Below, piece after piece: positions 37,753 to 47,497 of a DNA stretch of 64,000 nucleotides; the first letter of the stretch is position 1, and every line of letters starts with the position of its first letter. This DNA comes from Mycolicibacterium komanii. Its GTDB lineage: Bacteria > Actinomycetota > Actinomycetes > Mycobacteriales > Mycobacteriaceae. Made by a program: the position numbers and the translations under genes. The notes beneath the pieces were generated by a model. The model was not told where the DNA came from. It saw only the letters and a program-made list of their open reading frames with translations, and did no database searches. The stretch lies in the NCBI RefSeq assembly GCF_001050035.1, contig NZ_CVTA01000003.1, forward strand, positions 62,001 to 126,000. Direction: 5' to 3'.

Positions 37753-38535
37753 ATGAACGGTGTTCTGCTCGTTCTCGTCGTCCTGGTCATCGTCGCTCTC
37801 GGCGTTCTCGCGTACGCCGCGATGCGCGCATCGGACCGACGCAAGGCCGCCTCGCTCGACGACGCCAAAGCGGACGCCCGCCGCGTCATCGAACGCCTCG
37901 GCGGTCAGGTGATCAGCTTGACGGGCACCGACGAGGCCTCGAAGCAGGCACTCGCCGACGCGTCCGAGCGCTACACCGCCGCCGGCTCACAGATCGACCA
38001 GGCCAACACCGTCAAGCAGGCGTTGCTCGCCAAGGAGAGCGCGATCGAAGGCCTCTACTACGTTCGGGCCGCGCGCACCGCGATGGGCATGGATCCGGGA
38101 CCCGAACTCGAGACGCTGACCGGTCAGCGGGCGGCAGGCACGGTGACCGAGGATCGCAAGGTCAACTTCGAGGGCCGCGAGATCGAGGCGTCGCCGACAC
38201 CGTCCGAGCGAACCCCGAACTACTATCCCGGCGGCCGGGTCGCGGGCCGTCCGGTGCCCGCGGGCTGGTACTCCGAGCCGTGGTGGAAGCCCGCGCTCGT
38301 CGCCGGCGCGTGGGGGCTGGGTTCTGTGCTGTTGTTCGACGCCCTGTTCTCCGGCATGCACGGCAGCGGCTATGAGCAGGGCTTCGCCCAGGGCTACGAC
38401 CAAGGACTGGACCAGGGCGGACAGGACTTCGGCGGCGGCGACGGCGGCCAAGACTTCGGCGGCGGTGACTGGGGCGGCGGCGACTGGGGCGGCGGTGACA
38501 TCGGCGGCGGCCTCGGCGATTTCGGCGGCTTCTGA
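37753..38535 (+). CDS. Membrane-anchored protein with Gly-rich tail
   Basis: 260 aa, function unknown. TM helix at residues about 3-24 (VLLVLVVLVIVALGVLAYAAM), a helical region (about 28-120), a second hydrophobic segment near 180-200 (PALVAGAWGLGSVLLFDALF), then a repetitive tail of Gly, Asp, Gln and Trp (QGYDQGLDQGGQDFGGGD, GGDWGG repeats). The fold and tail resemble actinobacterial exported proteins of the TPM/LemA neighbourhood, but I do not recognise a family. ATG 37753. Confidence 0.75.
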   Translation: MNGVLLVLVVLVIVALGVLAYAAMRASDRRKAASLDDAKADARRVIERLGGQVISLTGTDEASKQALADASERYTAAGSQIDQANTVKQALLAKESAIEGLYYVRAARTAMGMDPGPELETLTGQRAAGTVTEDRKVNFEGREIEASPTPSERTPNYYPGGRVAGRPVPAGWYSEPWWKPALVAGAWGLGSVLLFDALFSGMHGSGYEQGFAQGYDQGLDQGGQDFGGGDGGQDFGGGDWGGGDWGGGDIGGGLGDFGGF

Positions 38536-38557
38536 GTTCCGCCGGCCCTCGACCCGT

Positions 38558-40246
38558 CTAGAGCCGGCTCTCCAGCCGCGCCGAAACCCCGGCCTCCTGT
38601 AGGTCGAGCCGTTCGAGCATCGCCCGCACCGCCTCGTCCTCGATGCGTCCCTCGTCGCGCTCGGCGATCAGGGCCGCGCGCTGCTGGGCCAGCACGTTGC
38701 GGTACAGCGTCGAGAACACCTCCGACCGCTTGGTGTGCGCGTCCGGATCCGGCATCTCGTCGGCATCCTGCGAGTGCCTGGCGATGATCGCCTCGATCTC
38801 GGCGGCCACGCGCGGACTCAGGTTCGCCGGCGGGTTGGCCCGGAATTCGGCGAGCACGCGGTCGGCCGCTTCGTGCACGACGCGTTCGGCCTTGAGTTCC
38901 TCGTCGCGGTCGACGGCGTGATCATCGGAGAACCGCGAGATGTGCAACTTCCGAATCAGGATCGGCAGCGTCGAGCCCTGGAGCAGCAGGGTGCCGACGC
39001 TGACCACGAACGCGACGGCCTGAATGGTGGCGCGCTCCGGGAACGGCTCGCCGGTGACCGTCGTCGCCGGAATGGCCGCGGCCGCAGCCAAAGTCACCAC
39101 GCCGCGCATGCCCGTCCACGAGACGACCAGGTTCTCCTGCCAGGACAGCGACCGACGATCGATGCGCGAGCGCCACTTCCCCGGTGGGTTGTTGCGCCGT
39201 TTGGTTCCCAGCGCACCACGGCCGCCGCCCTCCGGCACCGGAACGCTCAACCGATTCCCGACATGCTGGGACAGTTTGTTGCGCCCGAAGATGGCGAAGA
39301 CCGACAGCGGCCGAATCACGAGGACAATGACCAGGACCACCAGCGACGCCGTCGCGACCTCGGCGAGCGACTCGTGGGCCTCGCGCAGATCCTCCAGCAC
39401 GAAGCGCAGATGCAACCCGATGTAGGCGAACACGAACGCCTCGAGCAGCACATCGACCGAGTTCCACACGTAGCGCTCCTGCAGCCGGGTCTGGTACCCG
39501 GCGGACAGCGTTCCGTTGGCCACCACGAACCCGGCGACGACGACCGCCAGTACCCCGGAGGAGTGCAGTTCCTCGGCGACGATGAACGCCGCGAACGGCA
39601 CCACCAGCCCCTGCACGGTCTCCAGTCCGGGATTGGCCAGTCGCCGCCGGATCCATATCGTCACGTACCCGAGCAGCGCACCGACGATCGGTCCGACCAC
39701 GGCGCTGTACCCGAACAGCAGAAACGGATTGTGGATGAAGATGTGCCCACCGGTGACCTGCACGACCGCGATCGAGAACAGCGTCAGGGCGGCGGCATCG
39801 TTGATCAGGCTCTCCCCCGTCAGGATCGCCATCACCCGCTTCGGCAGGCCGAGCTTGCGTCCCACCGCCACCGCGGTCACGGCGTCCGGCGGCGCCACGA
39901 TCGCGCCCAGCACCAACGCGGTGGCGAACGTCAGCGGCACGACCACCAGCCACGCCGAGGCCGCCACCGCGAATGCGGTCACTACGACCAGCCCGATACC
40001 GAGGCCGAGGATCGGCCGGATGTTGCGCAGAAATGTCGGGAACGAGAAGTTCAGGGCGGCCGAGTACAGCAGCGGCGGCAGCACCACCGTCAGCAGGATG
40101 TGCGAATCGAGTTCGGGCGGTTCGAAATCCGGCAGGAACGACACCGCGGCACCGATGATCACGATGACCAGGGCCGGCTCCAGGCCGCGCCGGTGCGCGA
40201 CAGCGGTGACGACGATGGCTCCGACGACGACGAGAATCAACTCCAC
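38558..40246 (-). CDS. Na+/H+ antiporter, CPA1 family
   Basis: 562-aa inner-membrane cation:proton antiporter. About 12 helices occupy residues 1-420; the ion-binding Asp pair region GESLINDAAALTLFS and the APPDAVTA helix are CPA1 hallmarks. A cytoplasmic C-terminal domain of about 130 residues (AADRVLAEFRANPPANLS onward) is helical and probably regulatory. Start GTG 40246. Contributes to pH and sodium homeostasis. Confidence 0.9.
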   Translation of the reverse strand: MELILVVVGAIVVTAVAHRRGLEPALVIVIIGAAVSFLPDFEPPELDSHILLTVVLPPLLYSAALNFSFPTFLRNIRPILGLGIGLVVVTAFAVAASAWLVVVPLTFATALVLGAIVAPPDAVTAVAVGRKLGLPKRVMAILTGESLINDAAALTLFSIAVVQVTGGHIFIHNPFLLFGYSAVVGPIVGALLGYVTIWIRRRLANPGLETVQGLVVPFAAFIVAEELHSSGVLAVVVAGFVVANGTLSAGYQTRLQERYVWNSVDVLLEAFVFAYIGLHLRFVLEDLREAHESLAEVATASLVVLVIVLVIRPLSVFAIFGRNKLSQHVGNRLSVPVPEGGGRGALGTKRRNNPPGKWRSRIDRRSLSWQENLVVSWTGMRGVVTLAAAAAIPATTVTGEPFPERATIQAVAFVVSVGTLLLQGSTLPILIRKLHISRFSDDHAVDRDEELKAERVVHEAADRVLAEFRANPPANLSPRVAAEIEAIIARHSQDADEMPDPDAHTKRSEVFSTLYRNVLAQQRAALIAERDEGRIEDEAVRAMLERLDLQEAGVSARLESRL

Positions 40247-40295
40247 GCGCCGATTGTCTCTGAGGCGCGCCCGTCACGTGGACTCGGCCGCGTGG

Positions 40296-41090
40296 CTAGG
40301 TCTGGTCGGTCGGGCACCAGAACAGGTTGCGGCCCTCCATCACCTGGGTGCGGATCTCGGTGCCGCACAGCCGGCACGGCTCCCCGGCGCGCCGGTAGAC
40401 GTAGGTGCGGGGGCGGCCGGGCGCGTACGACGGCAGCCCGTGATCGTCCTCGCGGCGGATGGTGTGAATCTTGCCGCGCCGCAGCCCGATCCGCATCAAC
40501 TCGACCAGGTCGGTCCACATCTCGTCGAACTCGTCCTCGTCGATGCGGATGCCGGGCCGGTGCGGGTCGATGCGGTGCCGGAACAACAGCTCGTTGCGGT
40601 AGACGTTGCCCACCCCCGCGATCACCGACTGGTCCATGAGCAGCGCACCGATAGGTCTGCGCGACTTACGGATTCGGGCCCACGCCAGCGATCCGTCGGC
40701 GTCCCGGCGCAGCGGGTCGGGGCCGAGCCGGTCGATGACGTCGGCGATCTCGGGCTCGTCGAGGACCTCACAGACCGTCGGACCCCGTAGGTCGGTGGCG
40801 TACTCGACGCCGATCATCCGCATCCGGACCTGTCCGACCGGGACCGGTACCGGCAGCGGCACCTCGGTGAACGTGCCGTACAACCCGAGATGCACGTGCA
40901 CCACCCGGCCGCCCTCGTAATGATGGAACAGGTGCTTGCCGTACGCGGTGGCCTTCTTGAGAACCCGCCCGCTGACCGCCGCGGCGCCGTCGGCGAACCG
41001 GCCCTGCGGGCTGGACACCAGCACCGGTGCGCGACCGAAGCGGCGCTGATGCAACCGGGCGAGCCGGTGCAGCGTATGGCCCTCCGGCAT
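40296..41090 (-). CDS. nei2: Endonuclease VIII-type DNA glycosylase Nei2
   Basis: 264-aa Fpg/Nei base-excision glycosylase/AP lyase for oxidised pyrimidines. The N-terminal catalytic Pro1-Glu2 (after Met removal) is in MPEGHTLHRLA. The helix-two-turn-helix is SVIAGVGNVYRNELLFRHRI. The C-terminal zinc finger begins CRLC (Cys238/Cys241) and ends WCPTDQT: the fourth expected Cys is Asp. The ATG at 41090 is 2 bp after the rpiB stop, matching the recalled nei2-rpiB order of M. tuberculosis. Confidence 0.9.
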   Translation of the reverse strand: MPEGHTLHRLARLHQRRFGRAPVLVSSPQGRFADGAAAVSGRVLKKATAYGKHLFHHYEGGRVVHVHLGLYGTFTEVPLPVPVPVGQVRMRMIGVEYATDLRGPTVCEVLDEPEIADVIDRLGPDPLRRDADGSLAWARIRKSRRPIGALLMDQSVIAGVGNVYRNELLFRHRIDPHRPGIRIDEDEFDEMWTDLVELMRIGLRRGKIHTIRREDDHGLPSYAPGRPRTYVYRRAGEPCRLCGTEIRTQVMEGRNLFWCPTDQT

Positions 41091-41092
41091 CC

Positions 41093-41575
41093 CTAGGCGC
41101 CGGGCACCGGGGGCGCGACGCGGGTGCGTTCGTACTCGGAGAGGATGTCGATACGACGTTGGTGCCGTGCGGCTTCCGACCACGGGGTGCTCAGGAACGC
41201 GTCGACGATCGCCAGCGCCTCCTCGACGCTGTGCATACGCCCGCCGATGCCGATCAGCTGAGCGTTGTTGTGCTCGCGCGCGAGCTTGGCGGTCTCGACG
41301 CTCCACGCCAACGCACAGCGCGCGCCGAGGACCTTGTTGGCCGCGATCTGCTCACCGTTGCCCGAGCCCCCGAGCACGATGCCGAGGCTGCCCGAATCGG
41401 CGACGGTCTTCTCCGCGGCGGCGATGCAGAACGCCGGGTAGTCGTCATCGGGATCGTTGACGAAGGCTCCGCAGTCGATCGGCTCGTGCCCGGTGTTGCG
41501 CAGGTGCTCGATGATGGCCTGCTTGAGGTCGAAGCCGGCGTGATCGGCTCCCAGGTAGACGCGCATGGCGGTCAT
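41093..41575 (-). CDS. rpiB: Ribose-5-phosphate isomerase B
   Basis: 160-aa isomerase interconverting ribose-5-phosphate and ribulose-5-phosphate. YLGADHAGFDLKQ holds the phosphate/Asp catalytic region and GIVLGGSGNGEQIAANK is the conserved nucleotide-like loop, with Ser replacing the E. coli catalytic Cys as in M. tuberculosis RpiB. ALAWSVETAKLAREHNNAQL carries the His/Asn substrate residues. The ATG at 41575 agrees with the recalled M. tuberculosis start. Upstream of nei2 in the same operon. Confidence 0.95.
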   Translation of the reverse strand: MTAMRVYLGADHAGFDLKQAIIEHLRNTGHEPIDCGAFVNDPDDDYPAFCIAAAEKTVADSGSLGIVLGGSGNGEQIAANKVLGARCALAWSVETAKLAREHNNAQLIGIGGRMHSVEEALAIVDAFLSTPWSEAARHQRRIDILSEYERTRVAPPVPGA

Positions 41576-41609
41576 TGTGGCAGACGCCGCCGGCGCAACC
41601 GGGGTGCGA

Positions 41610-42218
41610 TCAGTCGAACTGCGGCGACTCCGTGCGCGTGCGCTTGAGTTCCCAGAAGTGCGGATAGGACGCGAAGGTCACCGACGCGTCCCACAGCTTG
41701 CCGGCCTCTTCGCCCCGCGGGATCTTCGACAGCACGGGTCCGAAGAAGGCGACGCCATTGACGTGGATGGTCGGGGTGCCGACGTCCTCGCCGACGGGGT
41801 CCATGCCCTCGTGGTGACTCTTGCGCAGCGCCTCGTCGTACTTGTCGGTGGTGGCCGCGTCGGCGAGTTCGGCGGGCAGGCCCACCTCGGCCAGCGACTC
41901 CTTGATCACCACGTCGAAGTCCTGATTGCCCTGGTTGTGAATGCGCGTACCCATCGCGGTGTACAGCGGTCCGAGGATCTCGCGGCCCTTGGCCTGTTCG
42001 GCAGCGATCGCGACACGCACCGGCCCCCATGCCTTCTTCATCGCCTCCTGGTACTGCTCGGGCAGGTCACGCCCCTCGTTGAGCACCGCGAGGCTCATCA
42101 CCCGGAAGTTCACGTCGACGTCCCGGACCTTCTCGACCTCGAGGATCCAGCGCGAGGTGATCCAGCACCACGGGCACAGCGGGTCGAACCAGAGTTCTGC
42201 GACGGACTTCTCGGGCAT
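41610..42218 (-). CDS. Mycothiol-dependent DsbA-fold reductase (Rv2466c-like)
   Basis: 202-aa cytoplasmic thioredoxin-fold enzyme. The active site is Cys15-Pro-Trp-Cys18 in [14 protein letters not shown]; the helical insertion and cis-Pro region [10 protein letters not shown] follow. The M. tuberculosis homologue is a mycothiol-dependent reductase induced by SigH and able to activate nitro-prodrugs. A SigH-type promoter is visible 47 bp upstream. It is the first gene of the leftward group with rpiB and nei2 (34-bp gap). Confidence 0.9.
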   Translation of the reverse strand: MPEKSVAELWFDPLCPWCWITSRWILEVEKVRDVDVNFRVMSLAVLNEGRDLPEQYQEAMKKAWGPVRVAIAAEQAKGREILGPLYTAMGTRIHNQGNQDFDVVIKESLAEVGLPAELADAATTDKYDEALRKSHHEGMDPVGEDVGTPTIHVNGVAFFGPVLSKIPRGEEAGKLWDASVTFASYPHFWELKRTRTESPQFD

Positions 42219-42264
42219 GATGAATCCTTCCGGGCGCGGAAATGGGGCAGGGTCCAGTTTTCAC

Positions 42265-42290
42265 AACTGCGGTCGCGTGTGGAGTGTTCC
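42265..42290 (-). promoter_or_regulatory. SigH/SigE-type promoter of the mycothiol-dependent reductase
   Basis: On the minus strand GGAAC (42290-42286) is followed after 18 bp by GTT (42267-42265), matching the mycobacterial SigH consensus GGAA-N16-20-GTT. It ends 47 bp before the ATG. The family's known membership in the SigH regulon agrees. Confidence 0.7.
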
Positions 42291-42409
42291 CCGGGCGTCG
42301 GCGCCTATAGCGGCCTCCAAAGCGGATCGCGATATGAGAAACGCCTAAGAGTGCAAACGGTGACCCAACCGTGTTCCTGATGTGACCAATGTGAAGAATC
42401 GTTACCGAA

Positions 42410-42793
42410 GTGAATAAACCTGTTGATGTTCGAGTACGCGCTCTGGCGTTAGGAGCCGGTTTGGCGGCGGTCGCGACGACGTTCGCCGCGCCGGCCCAGG
42501 CCGACCCGACCGACGACGCCTTCCTGGCCGCGCTCCGCGGTGCCGGCATGACCGTCGACAACCCGGTGAACATGGTCGCCGTCGGGGAATCCGTATGCCC
42601 GATGCTCGTCGAGCCGGGCAAGAACCTCGCGAAGGTGTACACGCAGGTGTCCGACAACGGCATTCCGCCGGACATCGCGGCGTTCTTCACCGGCATCGCG
42701 ATCTCGATGTACTGCCCGCAGATGATGGCCTCGGTCGGCAACGGCACCGTGCTGGACTGGCTGCCCGCGGCGCGGGCGATACCCGGCTTCTGA
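42410..42793 (+). CDS. DUF732-type secreted protein
   Basis: 127-aa exported mycobacterial protein. Signal peptide about 1-31 (LALGAGLAAVATTFAAPAQA, cleavage after AQA). The mature part DPTDDAFLAALRGAGM, GESVCPML and a second Cys in SMYCPQMM match the DUF732 pattern with one disulfide. Function unknown. The GTG at 42410 starts the signal peptide. Confidence 0.82.
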   Translation: MNKPVDVRVRALALGAGLAAVATTFAAPAQADPTDDAFLAALRGAGMTVDNPVNMVAVGESVCPMLVEPGKNLAKVYTQVSDNGIPPDIAAFFTGIAISMYCPQMMASVGNGTVLDWLPAARAIPGF

Positions 42794-42843
42794 CGCGGGA
42801 CGTGCGGCGCGCCGTCGCCGGGCGCGCGCTATAGGTTGGTCGC

Positions 42844-45429
42844 GTGGCACTTCCCAACCTGACCCGCGACCAAGCCGTCGAACGCGCCGCCCTGGTGACC
42901 GTCGACAGCTACCGCATCGAACTCGACCTGACCGACGGCGCCGGCAAGCCGGGCGAGCGCACCTTCCGCTCCACGACGACCGTCGAATTCGACGCCCTCG
43001 CCGGCGCCGACACCTACATCGACATCGCGGCCGACGCGATCCACAGCGCCACGCTCAATGGCCGCGACATCGACGTCTCCGGCTATGACGAGTCCACCGG
43101 TATCCCGTTGACCGGAGTGGCCGCCCACAACGTCGTCGTCGTCGACGCCGATTGCCGCTACTCCAACACCGGAGAAGGGCTGCACCGGTTCGTCGACCCG
43201 GTCGACGACGAGGTGTATCTGTACTCGCAATTCGAAACCGCCGACGCCAAGCGGATGTTCGCGTGTTTCGACCAACCGGATCTCAAGGCCGCGTTCGACG
43301 TCACGGTGACCGCGCCGTCGCATTGGGAGGTCGTGTCCAACGGCGCCACCGTGAGCGTCGAGGACGCCGGCGCCGCCAAGCGCCACACGTTCGCCGCCAC
43401 ACCGCGCATGAGCACGTATCTGGTGGCGCTCATCGCGGGTCCGTATGCGCGCTGGGACGACGTGTACAGCGACGACCACGGCGACATTCCGCTCGGGTTG
43501 TTCTGCCGTAAATCGCTGGCCGAGTTCATGGACGCCGACCGGCTGTTCACCGAGACCAAACAGGGATTCGGCTTCTACCACAAGAACTTCGGCGTCCCCT
43601 ACGCGTTCGGCAAGTACGACCAGTTGTTCGTGCCGGAGTTCAATGCCGGGGCGATGGAGAACGCCGGCGCGGTGACGTTCCTGGAGGACTACGTCTTCCG
43701 CAGCAAGGTCACCCGGGCGTCCTACGAACGACGCGCGGAGACCGTCCTGCACGAGATGGCGCACATGTGGTTCGGCGACCTGGTCACCATGCGGTGGTGG
43801 GATGACCTGTGGCTCAACGAGTCGTTCGCGACGTTCGCCTCGGTGCTGTGCCAGGCCGAGGCCACCGAGTACACCGAGGCGTGGACGACGTTCGCCAACG
43901 TCGAGAAGTCGTGGGCGTACCGGCAGGACCAGCTGCCCTCCACGCACCCCGTCGCCGCGGACATCCCGGATCTTGCCGCCGTCGAGGTGAACTTCGACGG
44001 AATCACCTACGCCAAGGGCGCCAGCGTGCTCAAGCAGCTGGTCGCCTATGTCGGCGAGGAAGAGTTTCTTTCCGGGCTGCGGGATTACTTCCGCGACCAC
44101 GCATTCGGCAACGCCACCTTCGGTGACCTGCTGGGCGCGCTGGAGAAGGCGTCGGGACGCGACCTGTCCGGGTGGGGCAGGCAGTGGCTCAAGACGACGG
44201 GCCTCAACACGCTGCGCCCCGAATTCGACCTCGACGCCGACGGCCGGTTCACCCGGTTCTCCATCGATCAGAGCGGCGCCGCACCGGGCGCGGGTGAGAC
44301 CCGCGTGCACCGTCTCGCCGTGGGCATCTACGACGACGACGGAACCGGCAAGCTGGTCCGGGTGCATCGCGAGGAACTCGACGTCGAGGGTCCGCGCACG
44401 GATGTGCCTGCGCTGCGGGGAGTTTCACGAGGCAAGTTGATCCTGGTCAACGACGACGATCTGACGTACTGCTCGCTGCGGCTGGACCAGGACTCGCTGC
44501 AGACCGTGCTGACGCGCATCGCTGACATCGCCGAGCCGTTGCCGCGCACCCTGGCGTGGTCGGCGGCGTGGGAGATGACCCGCGAGGCGGAGCTCAAGGC
44601 GCGCGACTTCGTGTCGCTGGTCACCAGCGGTGTGCACGCCGAGACCGAAGTCGGTGTCCTGCAGAGGCTTCTACTTCAGGCGCAGACGGCGTTGAACTCC
44701 TACGCCGATCCGGGCTGGGCGCACTCGGAAGGCTGGTCCGCGTTCACCGACCGGCTGCTGGAGTTGGCCCGCGGCGCCGAGGGCGGCTCGGATCACCAAC
44801 TGGCTTACGTCAACGCGCTGTGCGGGTCGGTGCTGTCGAGCAGGCACACCGACGTGCTGAAGACGGTGCTCGACGCGGATCCGGCCGAGTCCGGACTGGG
44901 CGGGCTGGTGGTCGACACCGATCTGCGGTGGCGCATCGTCACCGCGTTGGCCGCGGCGGGCGTGGTCGATTCCGATGGCGCCGCAACACCGTTCATCGAC
45001 GCCGAAGCCCAGCGCGACCCGACGGCGGCCGGCAGGCGCCACGCGGCGGCGGCGACCGCGGCACGTCCGCATCCGGAGGTCAAGGCGACGGCGTGGGAGC
45101 AGGTCATCGAGGACGACACGCTGCCCAACATCACCGCCCGCGCGATCATCGGCGGCTTCGTACAGCCGGGTCAACAGGATCTGCTGCAACCCTTCCGCGC
45201 CAAGTACTTCGGCGCGATCTCGGGAGTGTGGCAGCGGCGGTCCAGCGAGGTCGCACAGACCGTCGTCGTCGGGCTATACCCGTCGTGGGACATCAGCGAG
45301 GGGGGTCTGGCCGCCGCCGACGAGTTCCTCGCCGACCCGGACGTGCCACCTCCGCTGCGTCGCCTGGTCATCGAAGGCCGCGCCGGCGTCGAGCGCTCCC
45401 TGCGCGCCCGCGCATTCGACGTCACCTAG
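42844..45429 (+). CDS. pepN: Aminopeptidase N
   Basis: 861-aa M1-family zinc aminopeptidase. The exopeptidase motif is GAMEN (269-273). The zinc site is HEMAH (303-307) with Glu326 in LWLNESFATF. N-terminal beta domain about 1-190, catalytic domain to about 440, and the long helical ERAP-like C-terminal domain to the end. Full length for mycobacterial PepN. Start GTG 42844. Confidence 0.95.
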   Translation: MALPNLTRDQAVERAALVTVDSYRIELDLTDGAGKPGERTFRSTTTVEFDALAGADTYIDIAADAIHSATLNGRDIDVSGYDESTGIPLTGVAAHNVVVVDADCRYSNTGEGLHRFVDPVDDEVYLYSQFETADAKRMFACFDQPDLKAAFDVTVTAPSHWEVVSNGATVSVEDAGAAKRHTFAATPRMSTYLVALIAGPYARWDDVYSDDHGDIPLGLFCRKSLAEFMDADRLFTETKQGFGFYHKNFGVPYAFGKYDQLFVPEFNAGAMENAGAVTFLEDYVFRSKVTRASYERRAETVLHEMAHMWFGDLVTMRWWDDLWLNESFATFASVLCQAEATEYTEAWTTFANVEKSWAYRQDQLPSTHPVAADIPDLAAVEVNFDGITYAKGASVLKQLVAYVGEEEFLSGLRDYFRDHAFGNATFGDLLGALEKASGRDLSGWGRQWLKTTGLNTLRPEFDLDADGRFTRFSIDQSGAAPGAGETRVHRLAVGIYDDDGTGKLVRVHREELDVEGPRTDVPALRGVSRGKLILVNDDDLTYCSLRLDQDSLQTVLTRIADIAEPLPRTLAWSAAWEMTREAELKARDFVSLVTSGVHAETEVGVLQRLLLQAQTALNSYADPGWAHSEGWSAFTDRLLELARGAEGGSDHQLAYVNALCGSVLSSRHTDVLKTVLDADPAESGLGGLVVDTDLRWRIVTALAAAGVVDSDGAATPFIDAEAQRDPTAAGRRHAAAATAARPHPEVKATAWEQVIEDDTLPNITARAIIGGFVQPGQQDLLQPFRAKYFGAISGVWQRRSSEVAQTVVVGLYPSWDISEGGLAAADEFLADPDVPPPLRRLVIEGRAGVERSLRARAFDVT

Positions 45430-45529
45430 GGCGCAAGCGTGCGTGTTCCCCTCGCAAGCGGTGGGCCCAACACACGACACGCCGCGTCATCGCGACGTTT
45501 TGCGCACGCTCGCCGGGCATGCTGAGCCC

Positions 45530-45880
45530 GTGGCGATCAGCAGAACGCGCCGGGCCCGGGCGGCCCGCAGGCGCAAGCGTCGGCTCGGCGCCGTCGACAA
45601 CGACCTCACGCCACAGCAGTGGCAGGCCTTGCAGGACGCCTGGAAGGGCTGTGCCTACTGCGGAGCGACGGATCGAGCGCTACAGCGCGACTGCGTCATG
45701 GCGATCTCGCGCGGCGGCCGGTACACCATCGACAACGTCGTCCCGGCCTGCGCATCGTGCAACACCAGCAAGTGCAACGACGAGGTCACCGGATGGCTGC
45801 GGCGAAAGCGTCTCGACGAGCGCCGCTTCCTCGAGCGCTACGTCGAGATCCGCGCCGCGCTCACGGTCGACGCACCCTGA
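45530..45880 (+). CDS. Small HNH-like protein with substituted catalytic His
   Basis: 116 aa. An Arg-rich N terminus (about 1-20) is followed by a betabetaalpha-metal HNH fold: Cys41/Cys44 and Cys74/Cys77 hold a structural zinc, and DNVVPACASCN is the usual HNH helix. At the position of the general-base His (DH in most HNH enzymes) the sequence is RDCVMAISRGG, with a Cys codon. Nuclease activity is therefore doubtful. GTG 45530, 100 bp after pepN. May be a family-wide trait. Confidence 0.75.
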   Translation: MAISRTRRARAARRRKRRLGAVDNDLTPQQWQALQDAWKGCAYCGATDRALQRDCVMAISRGGRYTIDNVVPACASCNTSKCNDEVTGWLRRKRLDERRFLERYVEIRAALTVDAP

Positions 45881-45908
45881 CGCGCACGCTCGCGCAACGA
45901 AGTGACGG

Positions 45909-46394
45909 TCAGGCCGGGGTGACGCCGGCGCTCATCACGCGCACCGCGCTGATCAGCCCGTCCATCAGGTTGCCGTCCTTGAACGACGCCGCGGCCGCCG
46001 AAACGCCCAACGGTGCGGCCTCTTCGATGCCACGCCCCTTGACGTCGGCTCCGTAGACCACCTCGATCGCGCGCTGATCGGGCGAGACCGCCAGCAGCAC
46101 CGCGTTGTTCGGAGTCGGCGCCTGCGCGAGGATCTCGCGCGCGGTGGCCGCCGTGTCGCTCCCGAGGTCGCCGATGTACACGGCGAACCGCGCCTTTGCG
46201 GCCCGAGAGCCGTATTTGAGCGCGTCGTCGAGGAACACCAGATCCTTGACCGGGAAGGGGTAGTCCACCGACAGCGCGCCCGGCTGCGTGACACCGGAGA
46301 TTCGACCGCTGGACGTGACCACCCAACCGACGGGGAGGTCGGTGCGCTCGACCGCGGCCCGGTGGCCACTCACTGCAACATCACCACTTGCCAC
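45909..46394 (-). CDS. Conserved hypothetical, DUF5130/TPM-like (Rv2468c-type)
   Basis: 161 aa, soluble. [50 protein letters not shown] and [21 protein letters not shown] resemble the TPM phosphatase-like fold of DUF5130 proteins. The GTG at 46394 gives MASGDVAV, matching the recalled M. tuberculosis start and overlapping ctaJ by 14 bp; a start 5 codons earlier is possible. Function unproven. Confidence 0.78.
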   Translation of the reverse strand: MASGDVAVSGHRAAVERTDLPVGWVVTSSGRISGVTQPGALSVDYPFPVKDLVFLDDALKYGSRAAKARFAVYIGDLGSDTAATAREILAQAPTPNNAVLLAVSPDQRAIEVVYGADVKGRGIEEAAPLGVSAAAASFKDGNLMDGLISAVRVMSAGVTPA

Positions 46395-46665
46395 TGGCGC
46401 CGCCTCCAATCGTCACCGCGTGCGTGTCGTGCCCACCCACGTTTCCGCCTTCGGCCGCGGAATCGGCCGCCAGGCTGCGCCCGGTGGCGTGCCCGTGCCC
46501 GGCCGGCTCGTCGGCCGCCCACAGGATCGGGGCGTGCTTCCAAGGTTCGGACATCTTGTAGCTCGCCGGGTGCGGGCCCTTCTTGCGCCAGATCAGAGCG
46601 GCAAGCACGGCCGTCAGCCCGAGCGGCACCAGAATCAGTAACGCGTGTGTCAGTGCGGTACTCAC
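46381..46665 (-). CDS. ctaJ: Cytochrome aa3 oxidase small subunit CtaJ-like
   Basis: 94 aa. One transmembrane helix (about 8-27, [18 protein letters not shown]) is followed by [27 protein letters not shown] and a His/Gly-rich tail. It matches in size, layout and neighbours (pepN side, HNH, glbO) the actinobacterial subunit CtaJ found in the mycobacterial III2-IV2 supercomplex (M. smegmatis MSMEG_4693, recalled). Alternative: uncharacterised single-span protein. Confidence 0.68.
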   Translation of the reverse strand: MSTALTHALLILVPLGLTAVLAALIWRKKGPHPASYKMSEPWKHAPILWAADEPAGHGHATGRSLAADSAAEGGNVGGHDTHAVTIGGGASGKW

Positions 46666-46690
46666 GTCGCAAACCGTATACCAGCCGCGT

Positions 46691-47359
46691 TTACGCCGCG
46701 CCTTCGCCCAGATATCGGACCCACGACGGGTCGAGTTCCTTCACGCTCGACAGCAGCCGCCAGTGCTGTCCCTTCGGCGGGACGGGCACCGTGCGCAGCG
46801 ACCACCCCAGCTCGGCGAGCAGCCGGTCCGCCTTGCGGTGATTGCACGTCGAACAGGCCGCCACGCAGTTCTCCCAGGAGTGCGCCCCGCCGCGGCTGCG
46901 CGGGACCACGTGGTCGACGGTGTCGGCCTTACCGCCGCAGTAGGCGCAGCGAAACCGGTCCCGGTGCATCAGCGCGGCGCGGGTCATCGGGATGCGCGCG
47001 CGGTAGGGCACGCGCACGAAGGTGCGCAGCCGGATCACCGAGGGCACCACGATCGAGCGGGTCGCCGAGTGGATCACCGGTCCCCCGGGATCGTCGTGCA
47101 CGACGTCGGCCTTACCGCACATCAACATGATGACCGCTCGGCGCATGGGCAGAGCGGTCAACGGTTCGTAGGTGGAGTTCAGCAGGAGGACCCGGCGGCG
47201 GCCCCATATCGAGGCCTCGCTGGTACTCGGCGGATGGATGTCGACGCTGTGCAGCACGCGTGCCTGCGCGCCCGGTACCGCCGACCCGGCTAGGGCGGTC
47301 GCGGCACCGTGGCTCCGCTGGCCGGCCCTTCTGGACGGGCCTTTCTTGCGATGCGCCAT
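46691..47359 (-). CDS. HNH endonuclease (Rv2469c-type)
   Basis: 222 aa. The C-terminal HNH domain (about 125-190) is complete: [21 protein letters not shown] has the catalytic His in DHVV, and [18 protein letters not shown] supplies the second zinc Cys pair and helix. The N-terminal part is basic ([18 protein letters not shown]) plus a beta-rich [10 protein letters not shown] domain common in actinobacterial HNH proteins. ATG 47359; the frame extends upstream without homology. Role unknown; conserved beside glbO. Confidence 0.85.
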   Translation of the reverse strand: MAHRKKGPSRRAGQRSHGAATALAGSAVPGAQARVLHSVDIHPPSTSEASIWGRRRVLLLNSTYEPLTALPMRRAVIMLMCGKADVVHDDPGGPVIHSATRSIVVPSVIRLRTFVRVPYRARIPMTRAALMHRDRFRCAYCGGKADTVDHVVPRSRGGAHSWENCVAACSTCNHRKADRLLAELGWSLRTVPVPPKGQHWRLLSSVKELDPSWVRYLGEGAA

Positions 47360-47497
47360 ACGTCCTCCGTCCGACAGTTCACCACGGATTCCTGTGAATC
47401 GCACGACATTTCTCGTCGTGTTCGCAGGTCAATTGGGTGAACATCGGGCGGCGCGCCCGCCTGACCTGGCAATCCAGCAACAGGGAACAATGGGGGC

